Notes: generated by a model from the sequence alone, not told the origin. Counted from the first letter of the stretch, positions 7,081 through 15,787 are shown. The stretch: 30,500 nucleotides of DNA from an uncultured Akkermansia sp. (GCA_904501915.1 CAJGCV010000013.1:1-30500); one strand, 5' to 3'. Program-made: numbers and translations.

Positions 7081-8445
7081 TTACTCACCGCGGCGGAAAC
7101 CACCGGACTTGCGGCCACCGCCGTTGCGATTGAATGGTTTGCGGGCTCCGAAAGAAGGCTTGCGCTCTCCAGCAAAGGAACGGCGCTCACCGAAGGATTT
7201 GCGGTCGCGGTCGCCGAAGGAACGGCGCTCACCGAAGGGCTTGCGCTCGCCGTCGCCGAAGGAGCGGCGCTCACCGAAGGGCTTGCGGTCGCGGTCTCCG
7301 AAGGAGCGGCGCTCACCGAAGGGCTTGCGGTCGCCATCGCCGAAGGAGCGGCGCTCACCGAAGGGCTTGCGGTCGCGGTCGCCAAAGGAGCGGCGCTCAC
7401 CGAAAGGCTTGCGGTCGCGGTCTCCGAAGGAGCGGCGCTCACCGAAGGGCTTGCGGTCGTTAAAGCCGCGGGAAGCCTCACGACGGTTGCGAGGGGCACG
7501 GCCAAAGGGGCGGCGGTTGTCCTCGCGTTCGGGCTCGTAGGCTTCGCCCTCTGTGAACTTGGTGGCAATGCCGAGGGCCTCTTCCTCTGTTTCGAAGTCG
7601 GCAGGGTTGAAGACGTAGTTGTCATCATCGTCTTCTTCCACGGTTTTGCCGGCGGCGGGTGTGGGACGCGGTTTGAACACCTGCCTGGCGCCCACGAGCC
7701 CCTTGCGGCGGCGCGGGTTGGTGCCTGCCTGCTCAATCTGCTCAGCCGTCATGAGCTGGCAGTGACCGGGTTCCAGGTCCCCCCCCCAGAGGGAACCGAT
7801 GCGTACGCGCACCAGTTTCTTGACGCGCAGCCCCAGGCAAGCAAACATCTGGCGCACCTGGCGCTTCAGCCCCTGTTCCAGCACCACGCAGGCGCGGCGG
7901 GCGGAAAGGCGGGAAACGTACTTGGCTTTTGCCTGACCTTCGGGAATGCGCACACCTTTGAGCAACTGGATAAGCACGCTGCTGTCGAATGCCTGGTCGA
8001 GCGTGACCCAGTATTCTTTTTCTACGCCACCACTGGGGTGCGCGAGGTTCTGGCACATGCTGCCATTATTGGTGAAAATCAGCAGACCCTCACTATCGGC
8101 ATCCAGACGACCCACGTAGTTGGCATGGCGGTATTTGGCCGGCAACAGGTCGTATACGGTGCCGATGGCGCCCTGTGCCTCGCGACTGCAGACATAGCCG
8201 CGTGGCTTGTTGAGCAGGATGACCACTTCTTCCTGCGGTACGGCGCGGCGGCCATCCACTTTCACGAAGTCGCTGGGCATTACGCGCAGGCCGGGGGTGT
8301 CAACGGCCTTGCCGTTCACTTCAACCCGCCCTTCTGCAATAAGGCGGTCCGCAGCGCGTCGGCTCTCGTAGCCGCACATGGCCAGAAACTTGTTGAGACG
8401 CACGCTGCCTTCGGGGGCGGCTGGGTAACCCGTTTCTTCAGTCAT
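7081..8445 (-). CDS. rluB: RsuA/RluB-family pseudouridine synthase with RG-rich repeat tail
   Basis: Enzymes of this family convert one uridine of rRNA to pseudouridine. Residues 15-62 form an S4 RNA-binding domain. The catalytic domain follows, with the GRLDADSEGLLIFTN motif whose Asp115 is the catalytic residue, and a later KRQVRQM block. The family core ends at about residue 245. The rest, to residue 454, is an acidic linker (about 270-300) and a basic, disordered tail made of 14-residue repeats. Such tails may increase RNA affinity. Whether the target is 23S (RluB) or 16S rRNA (RsuA) cannot be told from the sequence, so the symbol is tentative. It lies just after the small basic protein gene but beyond that gene's terminator. 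Confidence 0.88.
   Translation of the reverse strand: MTEETGYPAAPEGSVRLNKFLAMCGYESRRAADRLIAEGRVEVNGKAVDTPGLRVMPSDFVKVDGRRAVPQEEVVILLNKPRGYVCSREAQGAIGTVYDLLPAKYRHANYVGRLDADSEGLLIFTNNGSMCQNLAHPSGGVEKEYWVTLDQAFDSSVLIQLLKGVRIPEGQAKAKYVSRLSARRACVVLEQGLKRQVRQMFACLGLRVKKLVRVRIGSLWGGDLEPGHCQLMTAEQIEQAGTNPRRRKGLVGARQVFKPRPTPAAGKTVEEDDDDNYVFNPADFETEEEALGIATKFTEGEAYEPEREDNRRPFGRAPRNRREASRGFNDRKPFGERRSFGDRDRKPFGERRSFGDRDRKPFGERRSFGDGDRKPFGERRSFGDRDRKPFGERRSFGDGERKPFGERRSFGDRDRKSFGERRSFAGERKPSFGARKPFNRNGGGRKSGGFRRGE
7165..7455 (-). repeat. 42-bp minisatellite coding the tail of the pseudouridine synthase
   Basis: Six direct copies of a 42-bp unit (7204-7455) and one shortened, diverged copy (7165-7203) encode RKPFGERRSFGDRD, with changes such as GD or GE at the end of the unit. 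The copies are almost identical, as expected of a tract that gains and loses units by slippage or recombination. Confidence 0.93.
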
Positions 8446-8471
8446 AGTTCAGATAAGAAAAATTCAATGGG

Positions 8472-8507
8472 ATAAAAGAAGCCCCGCGGTTGCCACAACC
8501 GGGGGCT
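8472..8507 (-). terminator. Terminator of the small basic protein gene
   Basis: A 12-bp stem with one bulge (8480-8507) lies on the minus strand and is followed by TTCTTTTAT. A smaller inverted repeat (8524-8537) sits between it and the stop codon. Confidence 0.8.
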
Positions 8508-8543
8508 CCAGAAAATGTGAATACCCTCTCGTGAGGGGCGGAA

Positions 8544-8699
8544 TCAGGCCTCGAACTTGGTCTTGGGCAGGCCGATGGGGCTCTGACCTTCCTTCCACTG
8601 ACCGCGTTCCTTCATGAGCTTCACGCGCTCGAAACGCTTGAGAACAGAACGCTTGCCGCCAACGGTACCAGTAGCCTTGAGTGTGGAGTGCTTGGACAT
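8544..8699 (-). CDS. Chlamydiae/Verrucomicrobia-type small basic protein
   Basis: This 51-residue, Lys/Arg-rich protein starts MSKHSTLKATGTVGGKRSVL and continues with KRFERVKLMKERGQWKEG and a GLPKTK block. That is the pattern of the small basic protein family (TIGR04137) known from Chlamydiae and Verrucomicrobia, whose role is not established. Size, charge and strong signals suggest an abundant, possibly ribosome-associated protein; that is inference. It has its own promoter (TTGCAA and TATAAG, 17 bp apart) and its own terminator. The start at 8699 is the only one that gives the conserved N-terminus. Confidence 0.93.
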   Translation of the reverse strand: MSKHSTLKATGTVGGKRSVLKRFERVKLMKERGQWKEGQSPIGLPKTKFEA

Positions 8700-8753
8700 A
8701 TTTGTGTGTTTGGTAAAGGTTAACTCCGCATCACTGCGGAAAAGTGGTCGCTT

Positions 8754-8782
8754 CTTATACAGCAGAAACTCCCGAATTGCAA
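8754..8782 (-). promoter_or_regulatory. Promoter of the small basic protein gene
   Basis: TTGCAA (8777-8782) and TATAAG (8754-8759) are separated by 17 bp. The transcript should begin near 8747, giving a 5' leader of about 48 nt that contains a small ccgca/tgcgg hairpin. The rest of the 8783-8890 stretch is AT-rich and shows nothing else. Confidence 0.7.
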
Positions 8783-8897
8783 GCCAAATTTCTGACTTTT
8801 TTTACATTTTGAACAAATTAAACAATTCTTTAAACAAAAGTGCAGAGATGATGCGCCTGACTGGTTGAAGAGAGTGCGTCACACGGCGCGATTACGC

Positions 8898-8927
8898 TTG
8901 ACGCTCTCCCCCTACCTGGGATACCAT
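8898..8927 (+). promoter_or_regulatory. Promoter of the SlyB-like lipoprotein gene
   Basis: TTGACG (8898-8903) is followed after 17-18 bp by ATACCA or TACCAT. The predicted leader is about 43 nt. Confidence 0.5.
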
Positions 8928-8976
8928 GAGGGCAGACCTAGGGAACAATAATAACCACTAAGTAATAGACAAGACT

Positions 8977-9465
8977 ATGAACAAGAAATACATCCTTATG
9001 GCTATGGTGGCAGGCTCCGCGCTGCTCACCACTTCATGCTCCACGATGGTAAATGGCAACAATGTGTCTGCCAACAAGGTGGGATACGGTGCTCAGGCTT
9101 TCCCTGCCACGGTGGTGGCTGCCAGAAACGTAACCATCGAGACGAGCAGCACGGCTAAGAACGTAGGCACCGGCGTGGGTGCGGTTCTGGGCGCTGGTGC
9201 AGGCCAGATGCTGGGTGGTGGTTCCGGCCGCATTGTATCTGCCGCTGGTTTCGGCGTGCTGGGCGCTCTGGCTGGCCGTTATATCACCGACGCTGCCGGT
9301 AATACGCAGGGCCAGTCCATCACGGTCAAGATTGATGGTACTAACCAGCTCTATTCCGTAATTCAGCCTGTGTCCGAGCAGGTGGGGTACATCCCGGTGG
9401 GGGCTCACGGCCTCTACTACCACGGTACCAACAACAGCCGCTTCGAACCCGATGGTACCTATTAA
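8977..9465 (+). CDS. SlyB-like outer-membrane lipoprotein with glycine zipper
   Basis: This is a 162-residue exported protein. A lipoprotein signal peptide ends ALLTTSC, with Cys21 the likely lipid-bearing residue. Residues 62-108 are a glycine-zipper segment (GTGVGAVLGAGAGQMLGGG and further GxxxG spacing), the mark of Rick17kDa/SlyB-type outer-membrane lipoproteins thought to stabilise the outer membrane. The remaining part looks beta-rich, with no named domain. No clear Shine-Dalgarno sequence precedes the ATG. The gene stands alone with its own promoter and terminator. Confidence 0.85.
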   Translation: MNKKYILMAMVAGSALLTTSCSTMVNGNNVSANKVGYGAQAFPATVVAARNVTIETSSTAKNVGTGVGAVLGAGAGQMLGGGSGRIVSAAGFGVLGALAGRYITDAAGNTQGQSITVKIDGTNQLYSVIQPVSEQVGYIPVGAHGLYYHGTNNSRFEPDGTY

Positions 9466-9500
9466 TCCGCAGCTTTGCTGCTGAGGCTGATTTCCTGATT

Positions 9501-9529
9501 ACCCTGCCGGATGACGGCAGGGTGATTTT
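9501..9529 (+). terminator. Terminator of the SlyB-like gene
   Basis: A 9-bp perfect stem (9501-9509 with 9515-9523) and a 5-nt loop are followed by GATTTT. Confidence 0.75.
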
Positions 9530-9545
9530 GCTATTGCGGTAAGAC

Positions 9546-9579
9546 AAAAACCTCCGGCAGCGTGCATGCTGCCGGAGGT
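9546..9579 (-). terminator. Terminator of the RND efflux operon
   Basis: A 12-bp stem (9550-9561 with 9568-9579) and a 6-nt loop are followed on the minus strand by TTTTT. It lies 26 bp after the pump gene stop. Confidence 0.88.
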
Positions 9580-9604
9580 CGGAAACGGAGATATCTCCGG
9601 GTGC

Positions 9605-12600
9605 TTAGTTGCTTGTTTCCTTTTCCTGCGCTTCGAGCATGGCGTAGGCGCTGGTTTCATCGGGGTCGGGACCATGGTGGACACCGGTGATTCGGGAACG
9701 GAAAAGCTTCATGATGAAGACAAAGGAGCAGGGAATGAAGAACACACCCAGTGCTGTGGCAATGCTCATGCCGATAACCACCACCACGCCGATGGAGTTG
9801 CGAGCCAGTGCACCGGAACCTTCTGCTGTGACCAGCGGTACACAACCCAGGATGAAGGCGAATGAGGTCATGAGAATCGGGCGGAGTCGCATGCGGGCTG
9901 CTGTTACGGCAGCGTCGATGAGTTCCTGCCCACGCTCCATCTGCAGCACGGCAAACTCCACGATGAGGATGGCGTTCTTGGCCGCAAGACCTACGAGCAT
10001 CACCAGACCAATCTGGGCGTACATGTTGAGGTCAATCTTGGTCCACAGCAGCCCCAGGAAAGCGCCCAGCACGGCAATCGGCACGGTCATGAAGATGGCG
10101 ATGGGAAGTGTCCATTTCTCATACAGAGCCGCCATGATGAGGAATGCAAACACGGCAGACAGGCCAAAGATGGAGCCGAGGCCGAGACCATCCTGCACTT
10201 TCTTTTCCTGGAAGCTCATGTCCACGTATTCAATGGCGAACTTGGTGGTATCCAAGTTTTTGGCAAAGACTTCTTCCACTGCGGCCATGGCCTGGGCGGT
10301 GGAGTATCCTTCTGCCGGGCTTACGGAAATCTTGGCGGCGTTGTAGTTGTTGTTGCGCCACACGAATTCGGTGTCGGCTATGTCCTTGATGGTGACCAGT
10401 GTGCTCAGCGGCACGGAGTCACCCTTGGCATTGCTTACGTAGAAGTTTGCAATCTGCTCCGTATTGGCGCGGCTGACACCGGCAGCCTGCATGTATACCT
10501 GCCACTGCTGGCCGAACTGCGTGTAGTAGTTCACGAAGCTGGAGCCGTTGAAACACTGCAGCAGCTGGTTGGCGGCGGCATAGTCCACCCCCTGCGCCAG
10601 ACATTTTTCCTTGTCGATGGCGATGCTCTTCTGCGGCACCTGCGGCAGCATCATGTCCGATGCCTTGGCAATGGCCGGGTGCTTCATGAGCGCCTGCTCG
10701 AACTTCTGGGCCTGGTCGTACAGCGGACCTACGCCCTGGCCGTCCAGGTCTTCCAGAGCCACGGCAATGTCGTTACCTACACCCACGCCGGGGATGGCAG
10801 GGGGGCTCACCAGGAAGCTGACGCCGTCCACACCGCACATGGCCAGCTTGGCCTGCACGCGCTTCTGGACATCATCCGCTGTGGGGATTTCGCCATTTTC
10901 CATAAGCGGGCGTTCCGCATAGGGTTTCAGACATGCAAAGAAGGAGAGTGCGTTGGTGGTCTGCACTCCGATGACGAGATTCATGCCGATAATGGACACG
11001 GCGAAATCTGTGGTAGGTTCCTCAAGCAGCACTTTTTCCACCGGTATGACCTGCTCTGTGAGGCGCTGGAGGGAAACACCGGGTTTCATGATGACGCCGC
11101 CAATGAGGAAGCCCTGGTCTTCTGCCGGCAGGAAGCCGCCGGGTACGCGCTGGGCCACCGGGATGATGCAGGCGGTGATGCCCGCCAGCAGAGCCATGGA
11201 AATAACCAGATTCTTGCAAAGCCAGTGGCATACCTGCGAGAACTTGTCGGCAACGGCATCATAGCAGCGGTTGAAGAGGTTGTAAAGCGGCGTAAGCAGC
11301 GAGCGGTGTTCTTTCTTGGGCTTCAGCATGAGGGCTGAGAGCGCCGGGGAAAGCGTGAGTGCATTGAAGGCTGAAATCAGCATGGATACGGCAATGGTCA
11401 CGGCAAATTGCTGGAACAGTGTGCCTGTAATGCCGGGCAGTAGTGCCGTGGGCAGGAATACTGCTGCCAGCACCAGGGCAATGGCCACTACCGGACCGCT
11501 CACTTCCTTCATGGCGGCGAAGGTAGCCTGGCGCGGGTTCATGCCGTTTTCCATGTGGGCTTCCACGGCTTCCACCACCACGATGGCGTCGTCCACCACC
11601 AGACCGATGGCCAGTACCATGCCGAGCAGGCAGATGGTGTTGAGCGTGAAGCCGAGCATGGGGAAGAAGATGAAGGTGGTCACCAGCGACACCGGCACGG
11701 CGATGAGCGGAATGAGTGTGGCGCGCCAACCCTGCAGGAAGACGAATACCACCAGGGCTACCAGCACCATGGCTTCAAAGAGAGTGTGTGCAATTTCGGT
11801 GATGGAGTCGCGCACGGTTGTGGTGGTATCCAGCGCCACAAATCCGCGCATACCTTCGGGCATCACCTTGGCTTTTTCTGCCAGAAGAGCCTTGACCTTG
11901 TTCACGGTTTCAATGGCGTTGGAGCCAGCGGCCTGGTATATGGCCAGCGAAGTGCCGGGGCGCCCGTTGATGCGGCTGGCCTGAGAGTAACTCTGCGAAC
12001 CAAGTTCAATCTGCGCAATGTCCTTGAGGTAAACTGCCTGGGTGCCTTGCTGGCGCACGATGATGGAGTTGAACTCCTCCACTGAGCTCATGCGTCCCTG
12101 GTTGCGGATGGTGTAGGTGAATTCCTGACCGTCGGGCATGGGTTCGGCACCTACGGCACCACCGGGGTTGATAGCGTTCTGGTCGCTGATGGCCTTGTAG
12201 ACTTCGCTCACCGAGATGCCTTTCTGTGCCATTTTATCGGTGTCCAGCCAGATGCGCACCGCAAAGCGCGCACCGAACACCTGCACGTCGCCCACACCTT
12301 CCACGCGCTTGAGCGGGTCTACCAGGTTCAGGAATGCATACCCCGTGAGACTCACAGGTTCAAAGAAGCCTTCGGGGGAGTCCAGCGCGTACAGCATGAG
12401 GGGCAGACCGGAGGACTGCTTGATGGTGATGCCCATCTGAGATACCATGTTAGGCAGCTGGCTGGTGGCCTGGCTGTACCGCATGTAGGTGTTCTGCTGG
12501 TCGGTGTTCGGGTTGGAGCCTGCTTCAAAGATAACGTTGATGCTGCAAGAACCGTTGTTGGACGAGGTGGAGTTCATGTAATCCATCTTTTCCACGCCGG

Positions 12601-12808
12601 AGAGCTGCAGCTCAATGGGTGTTGCGACGGATTCTGCCACTTCTGTAGCATTGGCACCAGGATAAGCTGCCGACATGGCAATGGTCACCGGTGCGATGTC
12701 CGGGTACTGGGCAATGGGTAGCGCTACCATGCTGATGAGACCCAGCAGGGTTGTTACCACGGCAATGACGCCTGCAATAATCGGGTGCTTGATAAAGAAC
12801 GGAGACAT
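9605..12808 (-). CDS. RND-family (HAE1, AcrB/MexB-like) efflux pump
   Basis: This 1067-residue inner-membrane pump uses proton flow to expel hydrophobic compounds. It has the usual 12-TM plan with two large periplasmic loops, and slightly exceeds AcrB in length. The proton-relay residues are present: GLVVDDAIVVVE in TM4 (the Asp pair near residue 406) and GLAAKNAILIVEFA in TM10 (Lys near 945). It begins MSPFFIKHPIIAGVIAV, typical of the family. It starts 15 bp after the adaptor gene stops, without a Shine-Dalgarno sequence. No outer-membrane channel gene lies in the operon, so the pump must borrow a TolC-like channel encoded elsewhere. Substrates cannot be read from sequence. Confidence 0.95.
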   Translation of the reverse strand: MSPFFIKHPIIAGVIAVVTTLLGLISMVALPIAQYPDIAPVTIAMSAAYPGANATEVAESVATPIELQLSGVEKMDYMNSTSSNNGSCSINVIFEAGSNPNTDQQNTYMRYSQATSQLPNMVSQMGITIKQSSGLPLMLYALDSPEGFFEPVSLTGYAFLNLVDPLKRVEGVGDVQVFGARFAVRIWLDTDKMAQKGISVSEVYKAISDQNAINPGGAVGAEPMPDGQEFTYTIRNQGRMSSVEEFNSIIVRQQGTQAVYLKDIAQIELGSQSYSQASRINGRPGTSLAIYQAAGSNAIETVNKVKALLAEKAKVMPEGMRGFVALDTTTTVRDSITEIAHTLFEAMVLVALVVFVFLQGWRATLIPLIAVPVSLVTTFIFFPMLGFTLNTICLLGMVLAIGLVVDDAIVVVEAVEAHMENGMNPRQATFAAMKEVSGPVVAIALVLAAVFLPTALLPGITGTLFQQFAVTIAVSMLISAFNALTLSPALSALMLKPKKEHRSLLTPLYNLFNRCYDAVADKFSQVCHWLCKNLVISMALLAGITACIIPVAQRVPGGFLPAEDQGFLIGGVIMKPGVSLQRLTEQVIPVEKVLLEEPTTDFAVSIIGMNLVIGVQTTNALSFFACLKPYAERPLMENGEIPTADDVQKRVQAKLAMCGVDGVSFLVSPPAIPGVGVGNDIAVALEDLDGQGVGPLYDQAQKFEQALMKHPAIAKASDMMLPQVPQKSIAIDKEKCLAQGVDYAAANQLLQCFNGSSFVNYYTQFGQQWQVYMQAAGVSRANTEQIANFYVSNAKGDSVPLSTLVTIKDIADTEFVWRNNNYNAAKISVSPAEGYSTAQAMAAVEEVFAKNLDTTKFAIEYVDMSFQEKKVQDGLGLGSIFGLSAVFAFLIMAALYEKWTLPIAIFMTVPIAVLGAFLGLLWTKIDLNMYAQIGLVMLVGLAAKNAILIVEFAVLQMERGQELIDAAVTAARMRLRPILMTSFAFILGCVPLVTAEGSGALARNSIGVVVVIGMSIATALGVFFIPCSFVFIMKLFRSRITGVHHGPDPDETSAYAMLEAQEKETSN

Positions 12809-12823
12809 ATGGGGAGAAGGTTT

Positions 12824-15787
12824 TTAGTTGTTGTACTGGGGAACTTCCTTGACCGGCTCTGCGGTGACAGAGGGGGTGACCGTCTTGGTGGGTATGTATA
12901 TGAACGGCTGCGGGGTAAGCTTGTTCACGGGCGCTTTGGCTGCCTCGTTGGCGGCGTATGCCTGTGCTGCCATCATGGAGCCTTCCACAACGACATTCAC
13001 ATCTGTGGCGTCCTTGAAACCAAGGCTCTTGACCACCATGTCCATGAGCGATTTGCATCCTTGCCCGAATGCCATGAGGTCGAGCTCATCCTTGGCTCCG
13101 GCCTGTCGCAGCACCAGTTCCCGGTAATCGGCGGCGGCCATCTTGCGCAGCAGCAGCTCGCCCCAGTCGCTCACGCCTGCGTCGGCAAGTGCGCTTTCCG
13201 GCAGAGGCTTGCCGGCTTCTTTTTCCAGAAGCGCGCGGAATGAGTCTACTCCGGCATTTTTGAGAATGAGTTCACCCCAGTCCTTGACCTTGGCTCCACC
13301 CAGGATGATGGATTCCAGATTAGGTGCTTTGGTTTTGGCGAGTACCCCGCCGGCTACCATGGTGCGGTCGGGCTCGATGACCTGCATGGGCTGGAGCATT
13401 TCCTTGCCTGCGCCGTTGTCCAGCTTCAGGTTGATGATGGGTCCCTTGGTGATGGGCAGCATCTGGGGCGTGTTGTCGGGCTTGAGCAGCACAATGAGAT
13501 CCATGCCCTTGGCATTAAGCGGGGCGCGGGCCGGCACCAGGCAGGCGTTCAGAATGGGTTGCAGTTTGGCTCGTACGGTTACAGCCATGCCGCTGCGCAG
13601 CATTGCCTGGTCATTGTCCACTTCACCGATGACTTCCAGCGTGCCTGTGCTGGTGCTCAGGGTATTGTTAGCCGTGACCACGCGTCCTTTCTTCGGGTAC
13701 GGCATGTTGTCATCCAGAATGATGTCAAATTCCGGGTCTGCGGCAGTGCGCGGGTCTGTCTGGCGCACCCGGTAGTTGGCAAATCCACGGCTGGCACCGC
13801 GGCCGCTCAGCCCGAAATCCACGCGCATCGGATTGACGGAGGAGAGCGTGACCAGCGGCTGTGCATCTGTGGCACTCACCAGTGAACCGACGGAAACTTT
13901 GTGAATACCCACGCGCCCTGCAAATGGGGCGGTGATGGTCGTGTAGCCCAGGTTGATTTCTGCCTGGTGCACGGCGGCCTGCATCTGCGCGATGGCGGCG
14001 TCGGCTTTGCGGACCGTGGCTTCATTGGTGGTGACGAGGGTTTCGCTGTCAGTGACCACTTTGTCAGAGATTGCGCCGGGGGTGGATTCCCGCAGCCGGC
14101 GGTAGCGCTCCAGATTCTGGCGGCTCATGGTGAGCTGCGCCTCTGCCTGCTCGCGGCTGGCTTTGGCAGCAGCCAGGTTGGCCCGTGCCTGATCCAGAGC
14201 AGCCTGGTATGGTGCCGGGTCAATGGTGAAGAGTACATCTCCCTTGTTCACCATGGAACCATCCTTGAAGTGCTGCTGGAGCAGGAATCCGCTCACCTGC
14301 GGGCGGATGTCTGTTTCATCCACGCCGCGCAGAGAGCCGAACCATGTGCCGGTTTCAGCGACATCCTGCTGCAGCATGCGGCTGATTTTGACCGGGAAGG
14401 GCGGCAGGGTGGGCTTGGCATCGGGATTCGGTGCCTTTTCCCCGCTCCCGGTAGCTGCGGCTACTACGGCGGGGTCTGCTTCGGGTTTGAAACTGAATGG
14501 CACGGGAACGATGGTGGCAGGCTTCTCTCCCTTGGCCAGACGACTGTTGGCAGAGGAGATGTTTACCGCTTGAACTGCGTTTTGCTCGTCGGTCACGACG
14601 GGGGCCTGGGTGGGGTCATCGTATCCCATGGCTTTGAGACGCTCCAGGAGCGAGATGCTGCCGTAATCCTTGACGGAAACCATGGTCTGCGTGGAATGGT
14701 AGCCGTTGCTTTCCTCAACGCGGAGCTGGTATTCACCGCCGACGGTTACCGGCAGCATGTGGGGAACGTTTTCTTTGTCCACCACAATGATGAAATTGTT
14801 GAGCAGTACGTTACGAATGGCTATTTTGGGCACCAGCATGGCAGTACCGCTGGCAAGCGGTATCTTGACACGCACCGGCATGCCGCCACGCAGGACGTTG
14901 TCCGGGTTTGCAATGATGCCTTCCACATTGACCAGACCGGAGGAGGTCAGCACACTGTCCATGGCCACCAGCGTACCTTTGTGCGGCAGGGGGGTGCCAT
15001 CTTCCATGAGCAGTTGGAATTGCGGTGCAGGTGGGGCTTCCTTGCTGTTGGTGCCTATGTTGCCGTATTTGCTGAAGATGTTGATGAGGTGGTCACCGTT
15101 GACAGAGAAATCTACGCGGATGGGGTCAATGGAGGTGATATTGGCCAGATTAGTGGCCGGACTTACCAAATCGCCGATGGAGACGGCTGCCGTACCCATG
15201 ATGCCATCGTATGGGGCGCGGATAACAGTGTAGTCGAGGTTTATCTGTGCGGTGTTGACGGCTGCTTCCTGCTGGCCGATCTGGGCTTTGGCTGCCTCTA
15301 CCTGAGCCATGGCTGCTTTAAGTGTCTGCTGGGCATCAGTGAAATCCTTTTCCGACACGGAGCCTGATTGCACAAGCTGGCGGTAGCGTTTGACATCCAG
15401 CTCAGCCTGCTGCGCGGTAGCCTCTGCCGCGGCAAGGGACGCATGCGCTGCCTGCAGGTTGGCCTTGCAGCGTTCCAGTTCTGCTTCAAAAAGCTTGGGG
15501 TCAATGCGGAAAAGAACGTCGCCCGCTTTGATGCGTCGTCCGTTCTGGTATTCCTGCGAAATCAGGAATCCGGTGATGCGTGGGTGGATGTTGGTGTCCT
15601 TTTCGCCCCGCAGGTAGCCGAACCACTCGCCGTAGTCCGTCACTTCCTGGTGAAGCATGTTGAATACCTTGATATTGGGTGCGACAACCTGTGTTTCTGC
15701 CGTTTTGTCTTCTTCAGGCAGACAGGAAGTCAGGAGACCGAGGGAGCAGCCTCCCAGTGCAATGGCCAGAATCGTGTTGCGAGTCAT
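12824..15787 (-). CDS. Tandem-fused double RND periplasmic adaptor (two AcrA-type units in one chain)
   Basis: Adaptors of this family bridge an RND pump and its outer-membrane channel. A lipoprotein signal ends LLTSC (Cys22). Unit 1 covers about residues 40-355 and unit 2 about 463-815, each with lipoyl, hairpin, beta-barrel and membrane-proximal parts. Paired landmarks are EWFGYLRG/TWFGSLRG (54-61, 481-488), ITGFL/VSGFL (71-75, 498-502), DVLFRIDP/DVLFTIDP (90-97, 517-524), INLDYTVIRAPYDGIMG (182-198) with INLGYTTITAPFAGRVG (611-627), and DPIRVDFSVNG (221-231) with NPMRVDFGLSG (652-662). A Pro/Ala-rich linker joins the units. Residues about 825-950 form a helical region with internal repeats. 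A single adaptor is about 380 residues; this protein has 987 with no frameshift or internal stop. It is third in the operon, right before the pump. Confidence 0.93.
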   Translation of the reverse strand: MTRNTILAIALGGCSLGLLTSCLPEEDKTAETQVVAPNIKVFNMLHQEVTDYGEWFGYLRGEKDTNIHPRITGFLISQEYQNGRRIKAGDVLFRIDPKLFEAELERCKANLQAAHASLAAAEATAQQAELDVKRYRQLVQSGSVSEKDFTDAQQTLKAAMAQVEAAKAQIGQQEAAVNTAQINLDYTVIRAPYDGIMGTAAVSIGDLVSPATNLANITSIDPIRVDFSVNGDHLINIFSKYGNIGTNSKEAPPAPQFQLLMEDGTPLPHKGTLVAMDSVLTSSGLVNVEGIIANPDNVLRGGMPVRVKIPLASGTAMLVPKIAIRNVLLNNFIIVVDKENVPHMLPVTVGGEYQLRVEESNGYHSTQTMVSVKDYGSISLLERLKAMGYDDPTQAPVVTDEQNAVQAVNISSANSRLAKGEKPATIVPVPFSFKPEADPAVVAAATGSGEKAPNPDAKPTLPPFPVKISRMLQQDVAETGTWFGSLRGVDETDIRPQVSGFLLQQHFKDGSMVNKGDVLFTIDPAPYQAALDQARANLAAAKASREQAEAQLTMSRQNLERYRRLRESTPGAISDKVVTDSETLVTTNEATVRKADAAIAQMQAAVHQAEINLGYTTITAPFAGRVGIHKVSVGSLVSATDAQPLVTLSSVNPMRVDFGLSGRGASRGFANYRVRQTDPRTAADPEFDIILDDNMPYPKKGRVVTANNTLSTSTGTLEVIGEVDNDQAMLRSGMAVTVRAKLQPILNACLVPARAPLNAKGMDLIVLLKPDNTPQMLPITKGPIINLKLDNGAGKEMLQPMQVIEPDRTMVAGGVLAKTKAPNLESIILGGAKVKDWGELILKNAGVDSFRALLEKEAGKPLPESALADAGVSDWGELLLRKMAAADYRELVLRQAGAKDELDLMAFGQGCKSLMDMVVKSLGFKDATDVNVVVEGSMMAAQAYAANEAAKAPVNKLTPQPFIYIPTKTVTPSVTAEPVKEVPQYNN

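Noticed and set aside
7109..7540. Arg/Pro/Ser-rich + strand proteins over the minisatellite
   Set aside because: The 42-bp unit has no stop in several frames, so long antisense frames arise automatically.
6984..7736. N-terminal extension of the Sel1 protein by 251 codons
   Set aside because: It is a repetitive frame out of phase with the pseudouridine synthase repeats on the same strand. A signal peptide begins at 6983 and a strong terminator lies between.
15100..15300. Possible assembly duplication as the cause of the double adaptor
   Set aside because: The two units differ throughout in protein sequence and length, so this is an old duplication, not a copied read.
13901..15367. A 488-codon + strand open frame opposite the double adaptor
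   Set aside because: It is antisense to a gene with unmistakable adaptor motifs. Its openness follows from the codon use of that gene.
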